From an uncultured Mollicutes bacterium (GTDB taxonomy: Bacteria > Bacillota_I > Bacilli_A > ML615J-28 > CAG-313), in assembly GCA_900548675.1 (NCBI GenBank), contig URLJ01000008.1:1-54101 (forward strand): 54,101 nt of DNA. The letters run 5' to 3'. Below are positions 25,351 through 34,615 of this stretch, piece after piece. The position numbers were made by a program, and so were the translations under genes. The notes under the pieces are model-generated. The model saw nothing but the letters and a program-made list of their open reading frames with translations. It did not search any database and was not told the origin of the DNA. The stretch's first letter is position 1. Each line of letters opens with the position of its first letter.

Positions 25351-26238
25351 TTAGTTTTTACTTGCAGCAGCATTAGCAGCAGCAGCTACTTCTGCAGCGA
25401 AGTCATCAACACGTTTTTCCATACCTTCGCCAACTTCATAGCGAACAAATGTAACAACGCTTGCTTTCTTAGTTGCTAAGAATTGTGAAACTGTTTCATT
25501 AGAAGTACCTTTAACATATACTTGATCTAATAAGCAGATTTCTTTTAATTGTTTATTTACTTTACCTTCAACGATTTTTGCTAGAGCAGCCTCAGGTTTT
25601 CCAGCAAGTTTTTCATCATTCTTTGTTAATTCCATTTGAATATGAGTTTCTTTTTCAAGATAATCACTTGGAACGTCATTTTTAGAAACATACAATGGAT
25701 GTGATGCAGTAACATGCATACTAATATCACGAGCAGTTTCAGCATCGCCGCCTTCTAATACAACAAGTGTTGCAATTTTTCCACCCATATGTTTATAAAA
25801 ACCAAATACTTGTGAATCTGTTTTTTCAACCATTTCTACACGGCGTAAACTAATTTTTTCACCGATAGTAGCAGTTGCATTAACTACTAATTGTTCTCCA
25901 CCTGCATTCATTACTTCTTCTGCAGATTTAGCATGATTTTTAACACAAATTTCTGCTATTTTTTTCATTAAGTTTAAGAATTTTTCGTTTTTAGCAACGA
26001 AATCTGTTTCAGAATTTAATTCAAAAATATAAGCATAATTGCCATCAAATGTAGCATCGCAAAGACCTTCAGCAGCAATACGACTTGCTTTTTTAGCAGC
26101 TTTTGCAATACCTTTTTCACGTAACCAGTCTACAGCAGCTTCGATATCGCCATTAGTTTCAACTAAGGCTTTTTTGCAATCCATCATGCCGGCACCAGTT
26201 TTTTCTCTTAATTCTTTAATTAGAGCAACATTTACCAT
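25351..26238 (-). CDS. tsf: Elongation factor Ts
   Basis: 295 residues. Nucleotide exchange factor for EF-Tu. The N-terminal UBA-like domain reads LREKTGAGMMDCKKALVE; the TDFVAKNEKFL motif touches EF-Tu. Normal length for Bacilli. It follows rpsB and precedes pyrH. Confidence 0.97.
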   Translation of the reverse strand: MVNVALIKELREKTGAGMMDCKKALVETNGDIEAAVDWLREKGIAKAAKKASRIAAEGLCDATFDGNYAYIFELNSETDFVAKNEKFLNLMKKIAEICVKNHAKSAEEVMNAGGEQLVVNATATIGEKISLRRVEMVEKTDSQVFGFYKHMGGKIATLVVLEGGDAETARDISMHVTASHPLYVSKNDVPSDYLEKETHIQMELTKNDEKLAGKPEAALAKIVEGKVNKQLKEICLLDQVYVKGTSNETVSQFLATKKASVVTFVRYEVGEGMEKRVDDFAAEVAAAANAAASKN

Positions 26239-26289
26239 TATTATTTTCTCCTCTTAATATACTTATAACTATTCAGCTTTAGCCTCAGC

Positions 26290-27186
26290 TTATGCGTCAG
26301 CTTTTGTTTCTTCTGCAACTTGAGCAGTTTCTTCAGCAGGTGCAGCTTTTGTTTCTTCAGTTTGAGCTTCTACTTTTGGAGCTTTTGGGGCTCTTGGAGC
26401 TCTTTGTGGTTTATCACTTTTTTTAGTTTTTGCACTTTTTGGAGTGTTTTCAACTTTTGCTTCTTCAGTTTGTTCTTCTTCTGGAAGAGTATAAGGTTCA
26501 ACAGCGCCACCATTACCTTCGATAACAGCGTTTGCCATAATACCAACGATTAAACGAACAGCGCGTACGCCATCGTCATTTGCAGGAATAACGTAGTCAA
26601 CGTCATCTGGATCACAGTTAGTATCAACTAAACCAAATACAGGTATATGTAATTTACGTGCTTCAGCAACAGCGTTGTGTTCAGTTTTAGGGTCAACAAC
26701 AAATACTGCACCAGGAAGTTGTTGCATATTTTTAATACCACTAAAGAAACCGTCTAAACGAGCTTTTTCTTTCTTAATAGCAATAACTTCTTTTTTAGGT
26801 AACATTTCAAAAGTTCCATCATTTTCCATTTCTTCATAACGATGAAGTTTGGCAATTGATTTACGTAAAGTTTTGAAGTTTGTCATTGTGCCGCCTAGCC
26901 AACGTTTATCAACATAGTATTGTTCAGCACGAGTTGCTTCTTCTTTAATAATGTCTTGAATTTGTTTTCTTGTTCCTACGAATAATACTTTATTATTATT
27001 ACGTACGATTTCTACCATTGCAGCGTAAGCTTCTTCAATCTTATCTGCAGTTTTTTGAAGGTCAATGATATATACACCATTTCTTTCTCCAAAAATATAC
27101 TCTTTCATTTTAGGGTTCCAACGGCGAGTATGATGACCGAAATGAACTCCTGCTTCTAGTAATTGCTTCATTGTAATTACAGCCAT
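26290..27186 (-). CDS. rpsB: Ribosomal protein S2 with acidic/Ala tail
   Basis: 298 residues. The core (about 1-230) has AGVHFGHHTRRWNPKM, VLFVGTRKQIQDI, and PVFGLVDTNCDPDDVDYVIPANDD. A C-terminal extension of about 65 residues is rich in Ala, Glu, Lys and Pro and is absent from the 246-residue Bacillus protein; similar tails occur in some related lineages. It is preceded by a structured leader and a TATAAT promoter. Confidence 0.97.
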   Translation of the reverse strand: MAVITMKQLLEAGVHFGHHTRRWNPKMKEYIFGERNGVYIIDLQKTADKIEEAYAAMVEIVRNNNKVLFVGTRKQIQDIIKEEATRAEQYYVDKRWLGGTMTNFKTLRKSIAKLHRYEEMENDGTFEMLPKKEVIAIKKEKARLDGFFSGIKNMQQLPGAVFVVDPKTEHNAVAEARKLHIPVFGLVDTNCDPDDVDYVIPANDDGVRAVRLIVGIMANAVIEGNGGAVEPYTLPEEEQTEEAKVENTPKSAKTKKSDKPQRAPRAPKAPKVEAQTEETKAAPAEETAQVAEETKADA

Positions 27187-27304
27187 AATAATTTAAATCT
27201 CCTTTATTTTTATTTTATTTTGTTTGTGGCCTCCAAAAGTTCAACGTGCTCCGCCACCTAACAACAGGACGACGCACTCCCTTTTGTGTGTATTTTTTTT
27301 GCCA
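27187..27304 (-). ncRNA. Structured leader of rpsB, candidate autoregulatory element
   Basis: The first ~120 bases of the predicted transcript hold a GC-rich island in an AT-rich region. GTGC (27277-27274) can pair with GCAC (27249-27246), and GTGGC (27257-27253) with GCCAC (27230-27226). The two pairings cross, giving a pseudoknot. Ribosomal protein leaders commonly use such folds for feedback control. The fold was drawn by eye and I do not match it to a named family. Confidence 0.5.
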
Positions 27305-27310
27305 ATATGT

Positions 27311-27339
27311 ATTATACCATTTATTAGCATATTTTACAA
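27311..27339 (-). promoter_or_regulatory. Promoter of the rpsB operon
   Basis: Minus strand: TTGTAA (27339-27334), 17-base spacer, TATAAT (27316-27311). Confidence 0.7.
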
Positions 27340-27435
27340 GAAATAAAACCTATTTTATTTTAAATCCATTTAAAAAAGGCAAACAAGAGGCAAAACCATC
27401 CATTCAGAAAAGTTTTTTTCTTGATTGCCTGTTCT

Positions 27436-28848
27436 TTATTGTTTTACAGTCGTGATATTTTTAACCCACACTCCCGTTTTTACAATTGAAAAACCTATTA
27501 TTGATTTAATTAAATCAGATGCTTGAACGATAAAATACAATGGTATTATCGAAAGATCCGTAAACCTTATTAAAATGATGGCTAATGGGATATTGACTAC
27601 CCAAACGTAGAAGGCGTCAAAAAGAAAAGTTACTACTGTCACGCCTCCTGCTCTTAAGGTAAAAAAGCATCCTGAGTTAAATCCAAAAATAGGAATACAA
27701 ACAGCGATTATCAGCATAAAAGCTGTCGCCATATGTCTTACCTCACTCGTAATATCTTTGTAAAGATATGGTATAAATGGGGAAATAATTGCTAAGATAA
27801 TTCCTGATATAATACACGCAAAAATGGCAAAAGCGAGAAGTTTTTTAACATTATCTCTGGCTTCTTCTAACCTTCCTGCTCCAAGAGCTTGTCCTATAAT
27901 TATTGATATGGCGGTTGCTAAAGCACTAAAAACGATAAAAAATAAATTGGTAACAGTATTCGAAATATTAAAGGCTTTTAGTACTTCTGTTCCTCGTTCT
28001 GAGTAATAAACAAGTAATTTTGTCATACCAAATGACCATAGAAATTCGTTTAAAATAAGCGGTGTGCCCTTAATTACGATACGATTTGAAAGGTATACTG
28101 GCACTCTAATGGTAGAGTATATTTTCTTCATAAAAGGAAATTTTTTATGATTTAAATGTGTCGCAAGTAAAAGAAAAAGACACTCTACATATCTTGAAGT
28201 TATTGTCCCGATAGCTGCTCCCACAATTCCTAATCTTGGAAAACCAAAGTGACCATTAATTAAAAGGAAATTAATCACAAAATTAACAAAGAAAGCTATA
28301 ATACCCGCATATAGTGGCAATTTTGGTGAGCCAACTTCCCGTAAGGTTGTCGCATATATTTGACTTATAATAAATGGTACGATACCTATCATCATTAAAT
28401 ATAAATATTTTTGAGCATAATCATATATTTGTTTTCCATCTTCAATTGAAGCAGGAGATGTCAAAAACGCTTTAATAAAAACATCACTATAAAACGTTAA
28501 CAATAGCAACGCTACAATTAAAACGATTAAACCATATTGGAGTTTAAAACGAAAACTATTTTTAATTCCTTCTTCATCTTTTGCTCCAAAATACTGGGCA
28601 AGAAAAATTCCTGCAGCTGCTAAACCACCCACTAAGACAACCTGCAAAATAAAGTATATTTGATTGGCTACCCCTACTCCGGTCATAGCTAAACTATTAT
28701 AACTTCCTACCATAAGATTATCTAGAAGGCTGACAAATGAAGTGATACCTTGTTGCAGCATAACAGGTACAGCAATTATTATTACCTTTTTGTAAAAAGC
28801 CTTGGTGCCTATTAAACTTTTGAAAAAATTTTTAATTTTTAGCGCCAT
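27436..28848 (-). CDS. MATE family efflux transporter
   Basis: 470 residues with the full set of 12 predicted membrane helices. The first half contains LDNLMVGSYNSLAMTGVG and FLAQYFGAKDEEG, and the second half repeats the fold with IIGQALGAGRLEEA. MATE proteins export cationic drugs and metabolites by Na+ or H+ antiport. The start overlaps the end of the GNAT gene by 17 bases, so it is the last gene of the xerC-dut-GNAT-MATE group. Confidence 0.9.
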   Translation of the reverse strand: MALKIKNFFKSLIGTKAFYKKVIIIAVPVMLQQGITSFVSLLDNLMVGSYNSLAMTGVGVANQIYFILQVVLVGGLAAAGIFLAQYFGAKDEEGIKNSFRFKLQYGLIVLIVALLLLTFYSDVFIKAFLTSPASIEDGKQIYDYAQKYLYLMMIGIVPFIISQIYATTLREVGSPKLPLYAGIIAFFVNFVINFLLINGHFGFPRLGIVGAAIGTITSRYVECLFLLLATHLNHKKFPFMKKIYSTIRVPVYLSNRIVIKGTPLILNEFLWSFGMTKLLVYYSERGTEVLKAFNISNTVTNLFFIVFSALATAISIIIGQALGAGRLEEARDNVKKLLAFAIFACIISGIILAIISPFIPYLYKDITSEVRHMATAFMLIIAVCIPIFGFNSGCFFTLRAGGVTVVTFLFDAFYVWVVNIPLAIILIRFTDLSIIPLYFIVQASDLIKSIIGFSIVKTGVWVKNITTVKQ

Positions 28849-29311
28849 TTCGTTTAACGAAGGTTACAAAGTTTAACCCTTCATGCTCCTCTTCAATGTC
28901 AAAAACTTCAAAACCTAAGTTTTTATAAAAATGCACATTATGTTCTTCTTCCATAATTGTATCGGCATACCATAATTTTGCATTTTCAAAATTATCCATG
29001 TATTCCTGTAGTACCTCTTTACCAATACCATGATGTTGATAAGCCTCTTTTAAATAAAACTGTGCTAGTTTTATTGTACCAGGATCATCAGTAATGAATG
29101 CGAAAATGCCACCAATTATTTCATCATCATTCATTATTTTAACATATTTACCATAACGATATTTTATATTAAATTCCATCCGGTGCAAATCCATATTATA
29201 AGGGTTAGAATCAAATTCGCCATATATTTTAGCGTATTTTGCAAAAGCTTCCTTTTGAATGGCTAATAATGTTTTTGCATCTTCAATATTTGCTTTTTCT
29301 AATTTTATCAT
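28832..29311 (-). CDS. GNAT family N-acetyltransferase
   Basis: 159 residues of the GNAT fold. The acetyl-CoA pyrophosphate loop region reads YQHHGIGKEVLQEYMD (Q/RxxGxG/A form), preceded by the strand LAQFYLKE and followed by HFYKNLGFEVFDI. The substrate is unknown. It lies five bases after dut. Confidence 0.88.
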   Translation of the reverse strand: MIKLEKANIEDAKTLLAIQKEAFAKYAKIYGEFDSNPYNMDLHRMEFNIKYRYGKYVKIMNDDEIIGGIFAFITDDPGTIKLAQFYLKEAYQHHGIGKEVLQEYMDNFENAKLWYADTIMEEEHNVHFYKNLGFEVFDIEEEHEGLNFVTFVKRNGAKN

Positions 29312-29316
29312 ATATC

Positions 29317-29829
29317 CTACTTTCCTGTACTTCCAAATCCACCCAAACGATTTTGCTGAAGTTCTTTTTCTTCATCATCTACTGTCAAATATTTTTGAAA
29401 TATTCCTTGGGCTACAGCATCTCCTGCCGATACACTCCATAATGTGTTACTAGTATTTTTTAAGGCTAAAAAGATATGACCTTCATTGCCACTATTATTA
29501 TAATAATCTGAGTCAATTATTCCTACAGAATTCTTCATTACAATATCTTTTTTAGCACCTAAACTACTTCTGATGTATATGGCTAAGAATTCCGTTTCTT
29601 GCATATAAGCTTTTATTCCTGTTGGTAGCAAAATACTATCTCCTGGTAATAAAACAAAACTATATGGTGCAAAAAAATCATATCCTGCACTTTGAAAAGT
29701 CTTTCTTAGAGGCATCTTAATCGTTTGGTAATTTTCTACACTAGCATTACTATTACTTTTTAGATAACTTTCTAAAGACACTTTTTCAAAGCCTCTTTTT
29801 CTTATCTTACTTTCATTGACACTATTCAT
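29317..29829 (-). CDS. dut: Deoxyuridine triphosphatase
   Basis: 170 residues. Hydrolyses dUTP to dUMP to keep uracil out of DNA. The trimeric dUTPase motifs are present: AGYDFFAP (1), IRSSLGAKKDI (2), GIIDSDYYNNSGNEG (3), GDAVAQGIF (4) and RLGGFGSTGK (5). An extra segment of about 30 residues precedes motif 1. It overlaps the end of the Xer gene by eight bases. Confidence 0.95.
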   Translation of the reverse strand: MNSVNESKIRKRGFEKVSLESYLKSNSNASVENYQTIKMPLRKTFQSAGYDFFAPYSFVLLPGDSILLPTGIKAYMQETEFLAIYIRSSLGAKKDIVMKNSVGIIDSDYYNNSGNEGHIFLALKNTSNTLWSVSAGDAVAQGIFQKYLTVDDEEKELQQNRLGGFGSTGK

Positions 29830-30784
29830 TAGTATTCTCCTTTACTTGACGAGGATGATGTTTCATGTACGCTCGTTTTATTTGTTCTTTTGAAATATGC
29901 GTATATATTTGCGTAGTACTTAAATTTACATGCCCGAGCATTTCCTGAACGCTTCTCAAATCAGCACCCCCATCTAATAAATGAGTCGCAAAAGAGTGTC
30001 GTAACATATGGGGACTGACATGAATGTTTTCACTTGTTTTATCGATAATATTATTCAAAATTACTCTTACCCCCCTTGGCGTAAGGGCCCCTCCGTGATG
30101 GTTTAATAATAATTCTTTGGGATTATTTATTTCATTTTTAAGTAGTAATTCTGGTCTACCTAAATACAAGTATTCTTTTAAGGCTTCAATCGCTTTGTTA
30201 GAAAGTGGGACAAGTCTTTCTTTATGTCCTTTACCAAAAACTTTTACCACTTCATTCGAAAAGTCTAATCGTTCTTCGGTTAATGAGCACAATTCACTTA
30301 CTCTAAGGCCCGAACCATATAGCAATTCTAAAATCACCATGTCTCTTCTTCCTAAGGCCGTCGATGCATCAATCGCTTCAAACATGTGGTTAATCTCTTT
30401 TGGATATAAAAATTTAGGTAGATTCTTTTCATTTTTCGGAGTTTCAACTCCTTTGAAAGGATTATCTTTTGTTAAACCATTACTAAGAGTATATCGATAA
30501 AAGGAACGTAAGGCAGATATATGACGATTTATCGTTCTTCTCGTATAGTTTTGACTAACTAAGTAAGCAATATAATAACGAGGAACATTTTTAACTTTAA
30601 ATTCTAAAAGTGTCCCAAAATCTTCATTCATAAGATATTCGCGAAAATTTTCTATATCCTTTAAATAATTACTAGTTGTATATGATGAAGCATTTCGCTG
30701 TACTTGTAAATATATTTTAAATTTTTCCATTGCTTCTCTTGAAGAAGAATCATCAACAACTTCTTTATTTTTTTTATTACGCAT
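29822..30784 (-). CDS. xerC: Tyrosine recombinase XerC/CodV
   Basis: 320 residues. The N-terminal SAM-like DNA-binding domain (YLKDIENFREYLMNEDFG) is followed by the catalytic domain, with Arg in YGSGLRVSELCSL, His-x-x-Arg in HMLRHSFATHLLDGGADL, the conserved His in LGHVNLSTTQIYTHI, and the nucleophile Tyr in that segment. It resolves chromosome dimers at dif. Position next to trmFO matches codV/xerC of Bacillus, hence the symbol; a XerD role cannot be excluded. Confidence 0.9.
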   Translation of the reverse strand: MRNKKNKEVVDDSSSREAMEKFKIYLQVQRNASSYTTSNYLKDIENFREYLMNEDFGTLLEFKVKNVPRYYIAYLVSQNYTRRTINRHISALRSFYRYTLSNGLTKDNPFKGVETPKNEKNLPKFLYPKEINHMFEAIDASTALGRRDMVILELLYGSGLRVSELCSLTEERLDFSNEVVKVFGKGHKERLVPLSNKAIEALKEYLYLGRPELLLKNEINNPKELLLNHHGGALTPRGVRVILNNIIDKTSENIHVSPHMLRHSFATHLLDGGADLRSVQEMLGHVNLSTTQIYTHISKEQIKRAYMKHHPRQVKENTNE

Positions 30785-30815
30785 ACTCTTTTTCCTTCAC
30801 TTTATAATTATAACA

Positions 30816-32930
30816 TCAAATATAATAATGGCGTTCTACTCTATTAATATAGTAGCATAAATAATCATATCCTGCTTCTTTAATTACTTTTAAATATTTA
30901 TCAAAATCTTTCAAATAGCGTTCTTTCGTATGAGCATCGCTAGAAAGGGTAATTCTTTCACCACCAAGTGTTTTATATAATTTTAAAACTTCTTTTAAAT
31001 GTTCAAAGCCTAAAACACCTTGAACTTTTGTATTTATTTCTAATGCCTTTTGTTTTTCAATAATTACTTTAAATATTTTTTTGATAATTTCTTCATACGA
31101 AGTTATTTTTAAATTATGATCGACAAGATAAGCTGTTTTAAAACCATAATCAAAATGACCTAAGACATCATAATTATCCATTTTTTCTACTGCTTCTAAA
31201 ACATTGTTAAAATATTGTGTTAAAAATTGCTCCACACCTATTTTTTTAACTTCATCCTCATAGTAATAATCAATTCCATCTTTATAGTGAACACTACAAA
31301 TGACAATATCAAATGGGTTTTGATTTAATATATCATCGATATCTTTCATATATTTAAAGCGATACCCAATTTCCACTCCTTTTAAAAAAGTAATATTAGG
31401 ATATAAGAGAGATAGTTTCTTTTCTTCTATCTCAAGTCTTTCATAATCAACTAACCAATCAGTTGCATAATCCCTCATATAATCGATATGATCTGTTAGA
31501 ACAAAATATTTACAGCCTTTATTAGCAGCTATCGATAGATAATCTTCTATTTTTGCTTCTGAATCTACCGAATAATGGGAATGAACATGTTGGTCATGAA
31601 GATAATTATTGTTTAAATTATGTTCTTTTATTAATTCATTGATATCATGAAGAGCTCTTTCCTTATACATTTTTTTACGGTTAATCTTTTTAGTGCCATC
31701 ATCTAATGGTTTAAAAAGACCAAAATTAGCATTCATAGGAACATATTCACTAACAGGTACTGCTACATGATGAGCTAAAGAACCGATGGAAGTTGTTGTT
31801 TTAAAATCAATCATCGCTTTTTCATTTATGGATGCATCCATATTAAGAGCCGCCACTAATCCGCTAGCCGCTGACTCTACATAACCTTCAACTCCAGTCA
31901 TTTGTCCCGCAAAGAAAATATCTTTATTATTTTTCATTTGAAAGTATTCATTCAATACTTTAGGACCGTTTATATAAGTATTTCGGTGCATAACTCCGTA
32001 GCGAAGTATTTTAGCATTTTCTAAACCTGGAATGTATTTTAGCAATTCTTCTTGAGCTTTATATTTTAAATGCGTTTGGAAGCCAACTAAATTGTACATC
32101 GTACCATTTTTATTTTCTTTTCTAAGTTGTACAACAGCATATGGCCACCGTCCTGTTTTAGGATCATCTAACCCTACTGGCTTCATGGGCCCAAACAAAA
32201 TGGTTTGACGACCTCTTTTGGCCATTTCTTCTATCGGCATACAACCTTCAAAAACCTTTAATTCAAAATCATGAGGAACCACACATTCAGCATTTATTAA
32301 ATAATCGTAAAAGGCATCAAACTCCTCTTTGGTGAATGGTGCATTTAAATAAGCAGCTTCACCTTTGTTATATCTTGATGCTAAATAAACTTTATCATAG
32401 TTAATCGTTTTAGCATCAATGATTGGAGCGACAGCATCAAAAAAATATAGCGAATCTTCACCAATCATTTTTTGAATTTCTTTATATAAGTCATCGCTCG
32501 TAAGTGGTCCACTAGCAATAATTACTTTACCTTGAGGAATTGTTTTCAATTCTTCATTAATTATATTAACATTAGGAAAACTTTGTAATTTTTCTGTGAT
32601 ATATTTGGAGAATAAAACACGATTAACCGCTAAAGCCCCACCAGCTTCAACCCTCGTTCTGTCGGCTGCTTCCATAATAAGTGAATCCAACAACCGCATT
32701 TCTTCTTTTAATAATCCTACCGCATTTTCTAATGAAGCCGCTCTTAACGAATTGCTGCAAATAAGTTCAGCAAATCCTGCAGTTGTATGAGCAGGAGTCA
32801 TCTTCTTCGGTCTCATTTCATAAAGGTCGATGTTATATCCTCGCTTTGCTAATTGGTAACACGCTTCACTGCCTGCTAAGCCAGCCCCTATTATCGTTAT
32901 TTTGGGAAATTTCTTAATATCTTTCTTCAT
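30816..32930 (-). CDS. trmFO: TrmFO fused to a PHP-domain phosphatase
   Basis: 704 residues. Residues 1 to about 440 are the folate/FAD-dependent tRNA (uracil-54) methyltransferase: FAD loop TIIGAGLAGSEA, catalytic Cys in ELICSNSLR, second Cys in FEGCMPIEEM, and the C-terminal AGQMTGVEGYVESAASGL. From about 445 a complete PHP domain of the histidinol-phosphatase (HisJ) type begins: HVHSHYSVD, LKGVEIGYR, CSVHYKDG, LGHFDYG and SSDAHTKER supply the metal ligands. There is no stop between them. The start at 32930 has an AAGGAAG site and follows a TATAAT box; upstream ATGs lie on the -10. PHP substrate unknown. Confidence 0.9.
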   Translation of the reverse strand: MKKDIKKFPKITIIGAGLAGSEACYQLAKRGYNIDLYEMRPKKMTPAHTTAGFAELICSNSLRAASLENAVGLLKEEMRLLDSLIMEAADRTRVEAGGALAVNRVLFSKYITEKLQSFPNVNIINEELKTIPQGKVIIASGPLTSDDLYKEIQKMIGEDSLYFFDAVAPIIDAKTINYDKVYLASRYNKGEAAYLNAPFTKEEFDAFYDYLINAECVVPHDFELKVFEGCMPIEEMAKRGRQTILFGPMKPVGLDDPKTGRWPYAVVQLRKENKNGTMYNLVGFQTHLKYKAQEELLKYIPGLENAKILRYGVMHRNTYINGPKVLNEYFQMKNNKDIFFAGQMTGVEGYVESAASGLVAALNMDASINEKAMIDFKTTTSIGSLAHHVAVPVSEYVPMNANFGLFKPLDDGTKKINRKKMYKERALHDINELIKEHNLNNNYLHDQHVHSHYSVDSEAKIEDYLSIAANKGCKYFVLTDHIDYMRDYATDWLVDYERLEIEEKKLSLLYPNITFLKGVEIGYRFKYMKDIDDILNQNPFDIVICSVHYKDGIDYYYEDEVKKIGVEQFLTQYFNNVLEAVEKMDNYDVLGHFDYGFKTAYLVDHNLKITSYEEIIKKIFKVIIEKQKALEINTKVQGVLGFEHLKEVLKLYKTLGGERITLSSDAHTKERYLKDFDKYLKVIKEAGYDYLCYYINRVERHYYI

Positions 32931-32955
32931 TTTATCGTCTTCCTTTTTAGTCATC

Positions 32956-32961
32956 ATTATA
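32956..32961 (-). promoter_or_regulatory. -10 box of trmFO fusion gene
   Basis: TATAAT on the minus strand, ATGCAA at the -35 place (weak). It sets the transcript start below 32950 and so supports translation from 32930. Confidence 0.5.
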
Positions 32962-33058
32962 TCACAAAATGGTTTATTTTGCATTAATATTGACAATGTG
33001 GTTTATTAAAACACAAATTTACTCATATTTTGTTTTTTTAACTAAAATTTTTCATTTG

Positions 33059-33115
33059 ATATTGAATAAAAAAATAAGAGTATTTTACACTCTTATTTTT
33101 TGTTTTATTCAATAT
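33059..33115. terminator. Long palindromic terminator
   Basis: ATATTGAATAAAA...AATAAGAGT pairs with ACTCTTATTTTT...TTTTATTCAATAT; the core stem AAAAATAAGAGT is perfect. It overlaps the stop codon of the STAS pseudogene and can work in both directions. Confidence 0.8.
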
Positions 33116-33406
33116 TTAAAAAATCAACGAAACCCGTAATTTCAAATACTTCGCGGACTTCATCTTTTACATTGATAAGTTTTAAACCACTCTTTTTAAC
33201 TAATTCTTTATGTAATTTTAAAATAACTCTAAGTCCTGCAGAAGAAATGTAGGCTAAGTTTTTCATGTCTATAACTAAAGAATCAAAGTTTAAACTATCT
33301 TTCATAAGTTCATTTTCTAATTCAGGGCCGTAATAGTATCGAGGCGACCAGAAATAATAATGGTTAGTTTTCTATTAGTAAAGTTCTTTTCTATCTTTAA
33401 ACTCAT
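33105..33406 (-). pseudogene. STAS anti-sigma factor antagonist, frameshifted
   Basis: An ATG at 33406 with a GGAG ribosome site starts MSLKIEKNF...LTIIISGRLDTIT and hits a stop after ALN. One base away, the frame continues PELENELMKDSL and runs through the STAS signature MKNLAYISSAGLRVI to 33105. Adding one C to the CCC run at 33327-33325 (minus strand GGCCCTG) joins both halves into a normal ~100-residue SpoIIAA/RsbV-type protein with the phosphorylatable Ser in ISSAGL. Such proteins bind and free anti-sigma factors. The lesion could be real decay, a slippage switch in a short C run, or a sequencing error. Confidence 0.75.
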
Positions 33407-33425
33407 CTGTTTCTCCATTTTAATT

Positions 33426-34010
33426 TTACATTTTTTCTTCTTTTTTGAAAGTCACAGTTAAAACATTTGTTTCATTTATCCAATCATACACAACACTTGA
33501 AGCTATTTTTTTGACCATATAAATACCGAGACCGCCTATTTTTCTTTCATCATATGATAAATTAACATCTGGATCAGGAGTATTTAAAGGATTAAATGCA
33601 GCACCATTATCTTCAAGGATAATTTTTATCGTTTCAGCCTCATCAATATAATGTTTTAAAGCATCAACAGTTCTATTTATATCATCAGATAATGAAGTAA
33701 ATTCATCCGTATCGCGTACATTGACTTGAACATTTAAATCTCCACCTGTGATTACCGATAGCGTTTCATTGATTCGATGAATATTATTAACGATTAGTTT
33801 TTTAATTAAGAAGTATATGTGCATAAATAAGCCAGCAAACACGATGATTTCCATAAAGGTTAAAATACATACCGCAATATTACGAGAGAACATCGCCTCA
33901 TTAATAGGATAAGTAACAATTAAATAAAAACCTTCTGTATAATTGTACATTCCATAATAATCTGTTTTATCAATATTAGTTTTAAACATTGTATTTTCAG
34001 CTACATTCAA
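33426..34010 (-). pseudogene. Remnant of a sensor HAMP / RsbW-type ATPase protein
   Basis: 194 codons. They hold the end of an extracellular sensory domain (YGMYNYTEGFYLIVTYP), one membrane helix (ICILTFMEIIVFAGLF-like), a HAMP segment (IHRINETLSVITGGDLNVQV), and then abruptly the last third of an RsbW/SpoIIAB-type HATPase (IILEDNGAAFNP, KIGGLGIYMVKKI). The usual protein of this sort has a SpoIIE/PP2C phosphatase and the ATPase N-box between these parts; both are missing, so there is an internal deletion. The 5' end is also lost: the frame opens from a TTG just after a terminator hairpin, with no first membrane helix. The frameshifted STAS gene follows. Confidence 0.7.
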
Positions 34011-34062
34011 AATATCAATTCTAGCATATTTAGTTGTTATTATGTTAATATCATTAAAATTA

Positions 34063-34088
34063 AAACTCTCCTTTTTTTAGGAGAGTTT
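34063..34088 (-). terminator. Terminator of the LysM gene
   Basis: AAACTCTCCT / AGGAGAGTTT, 10-bp perfect stem, then TTAATTTTAAT on the minus strand. It lies 28 bases past the LysM stop. Confidence 0.75.
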
Positions 34089-34115
34089 AATAAAATAGTC
34101 TTTAACCATTTAATT

Positions 34116-34592
34116 TTAAATATTTATCTTAGAGCCTTCTTTTAACCAATTGCTTTTATTTAATTCAAGTAATTCCAAACATGATCTACCGCTATTAGAA
34201 ACTATTTTATCTACTGTATCACTTGATTTTACGATATATGTTCTTGTAGATTTTGGGATCATTAATTTTTGACCTGAAACCAAATATAATTTAGCAAAAT
34301 CATTATATGTACCAAGAGTAGCTGGATCAGTATCTAGTTTTTGAGCTATTTTAGCAATCGTGTCTTCTGGTTTAATTATGTATTCATCAAAATAAGCTGT
34401 TTGTGGAGAAGGAATTGGAATTAATAATACTTGATTAGGGTATATTGTATTGTTTGTAAGCATATTAAAATCAATTATTTCATTGGTTGTTATTCCATAC
34501 TTTTTCGCAATAGTGTACAATGTATCGCCTTTTTGAACAACATATTCATCGTAGCCAACATTTGTTGGTCGATATTCATAGTTATCATGCAT
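34116..34592 (-). CDS. Three-LysM protein without signal peptide, possible spore-coat protein
   Basis: 158 residues made of three LysM-type units: YVVQKGDTLYTIAKKYGIT...PNQVLLIP (about 17-60), YIIKPEDTIAKIAQKLDTD...GQKLMIP (about 71-113) and a weaker YIVKSSDTVDKIVSNSG...GSKINI (about 119-158). LysM binds N-acetylglucosamine polymers. There is no signal peptide or membrane helix, so the protein is not exported by Sec; cytoplasmic LysM proteins in endospore formers (SafA, SpoVID and relatives) assemble on the spore surface from the mother cell. A CATAnnnTA promoter box lies upstream. The spore role is inferred. Confidence 0.75.
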   Translation of the reverse strand: MHDNYEYRPTNVGYDEYVVQKGDTLYTIAKKYGITTNEIIDFNMLTNNTIYPNQVLLIPIPSPQTAYFDEYIIKPEDTIAKIAQKLDTDPATLGTYNDFAKLYLVSGQKLMIPKSTRTYIVKSSDTVDKIVSNSGRSCLELLELNKSNWLKEGSKINI

Positions 34593-34615
34593 TCTTTTAC
34601 ACTTCCTTTCTCTTA

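Noticed and set aside
30117..30500. 127-codon plus-strand frame opposite the Xer gene
   Set aside because: It lies entirely opposite conserved recombinase motifs, with no ribosome site or recognisable domain.
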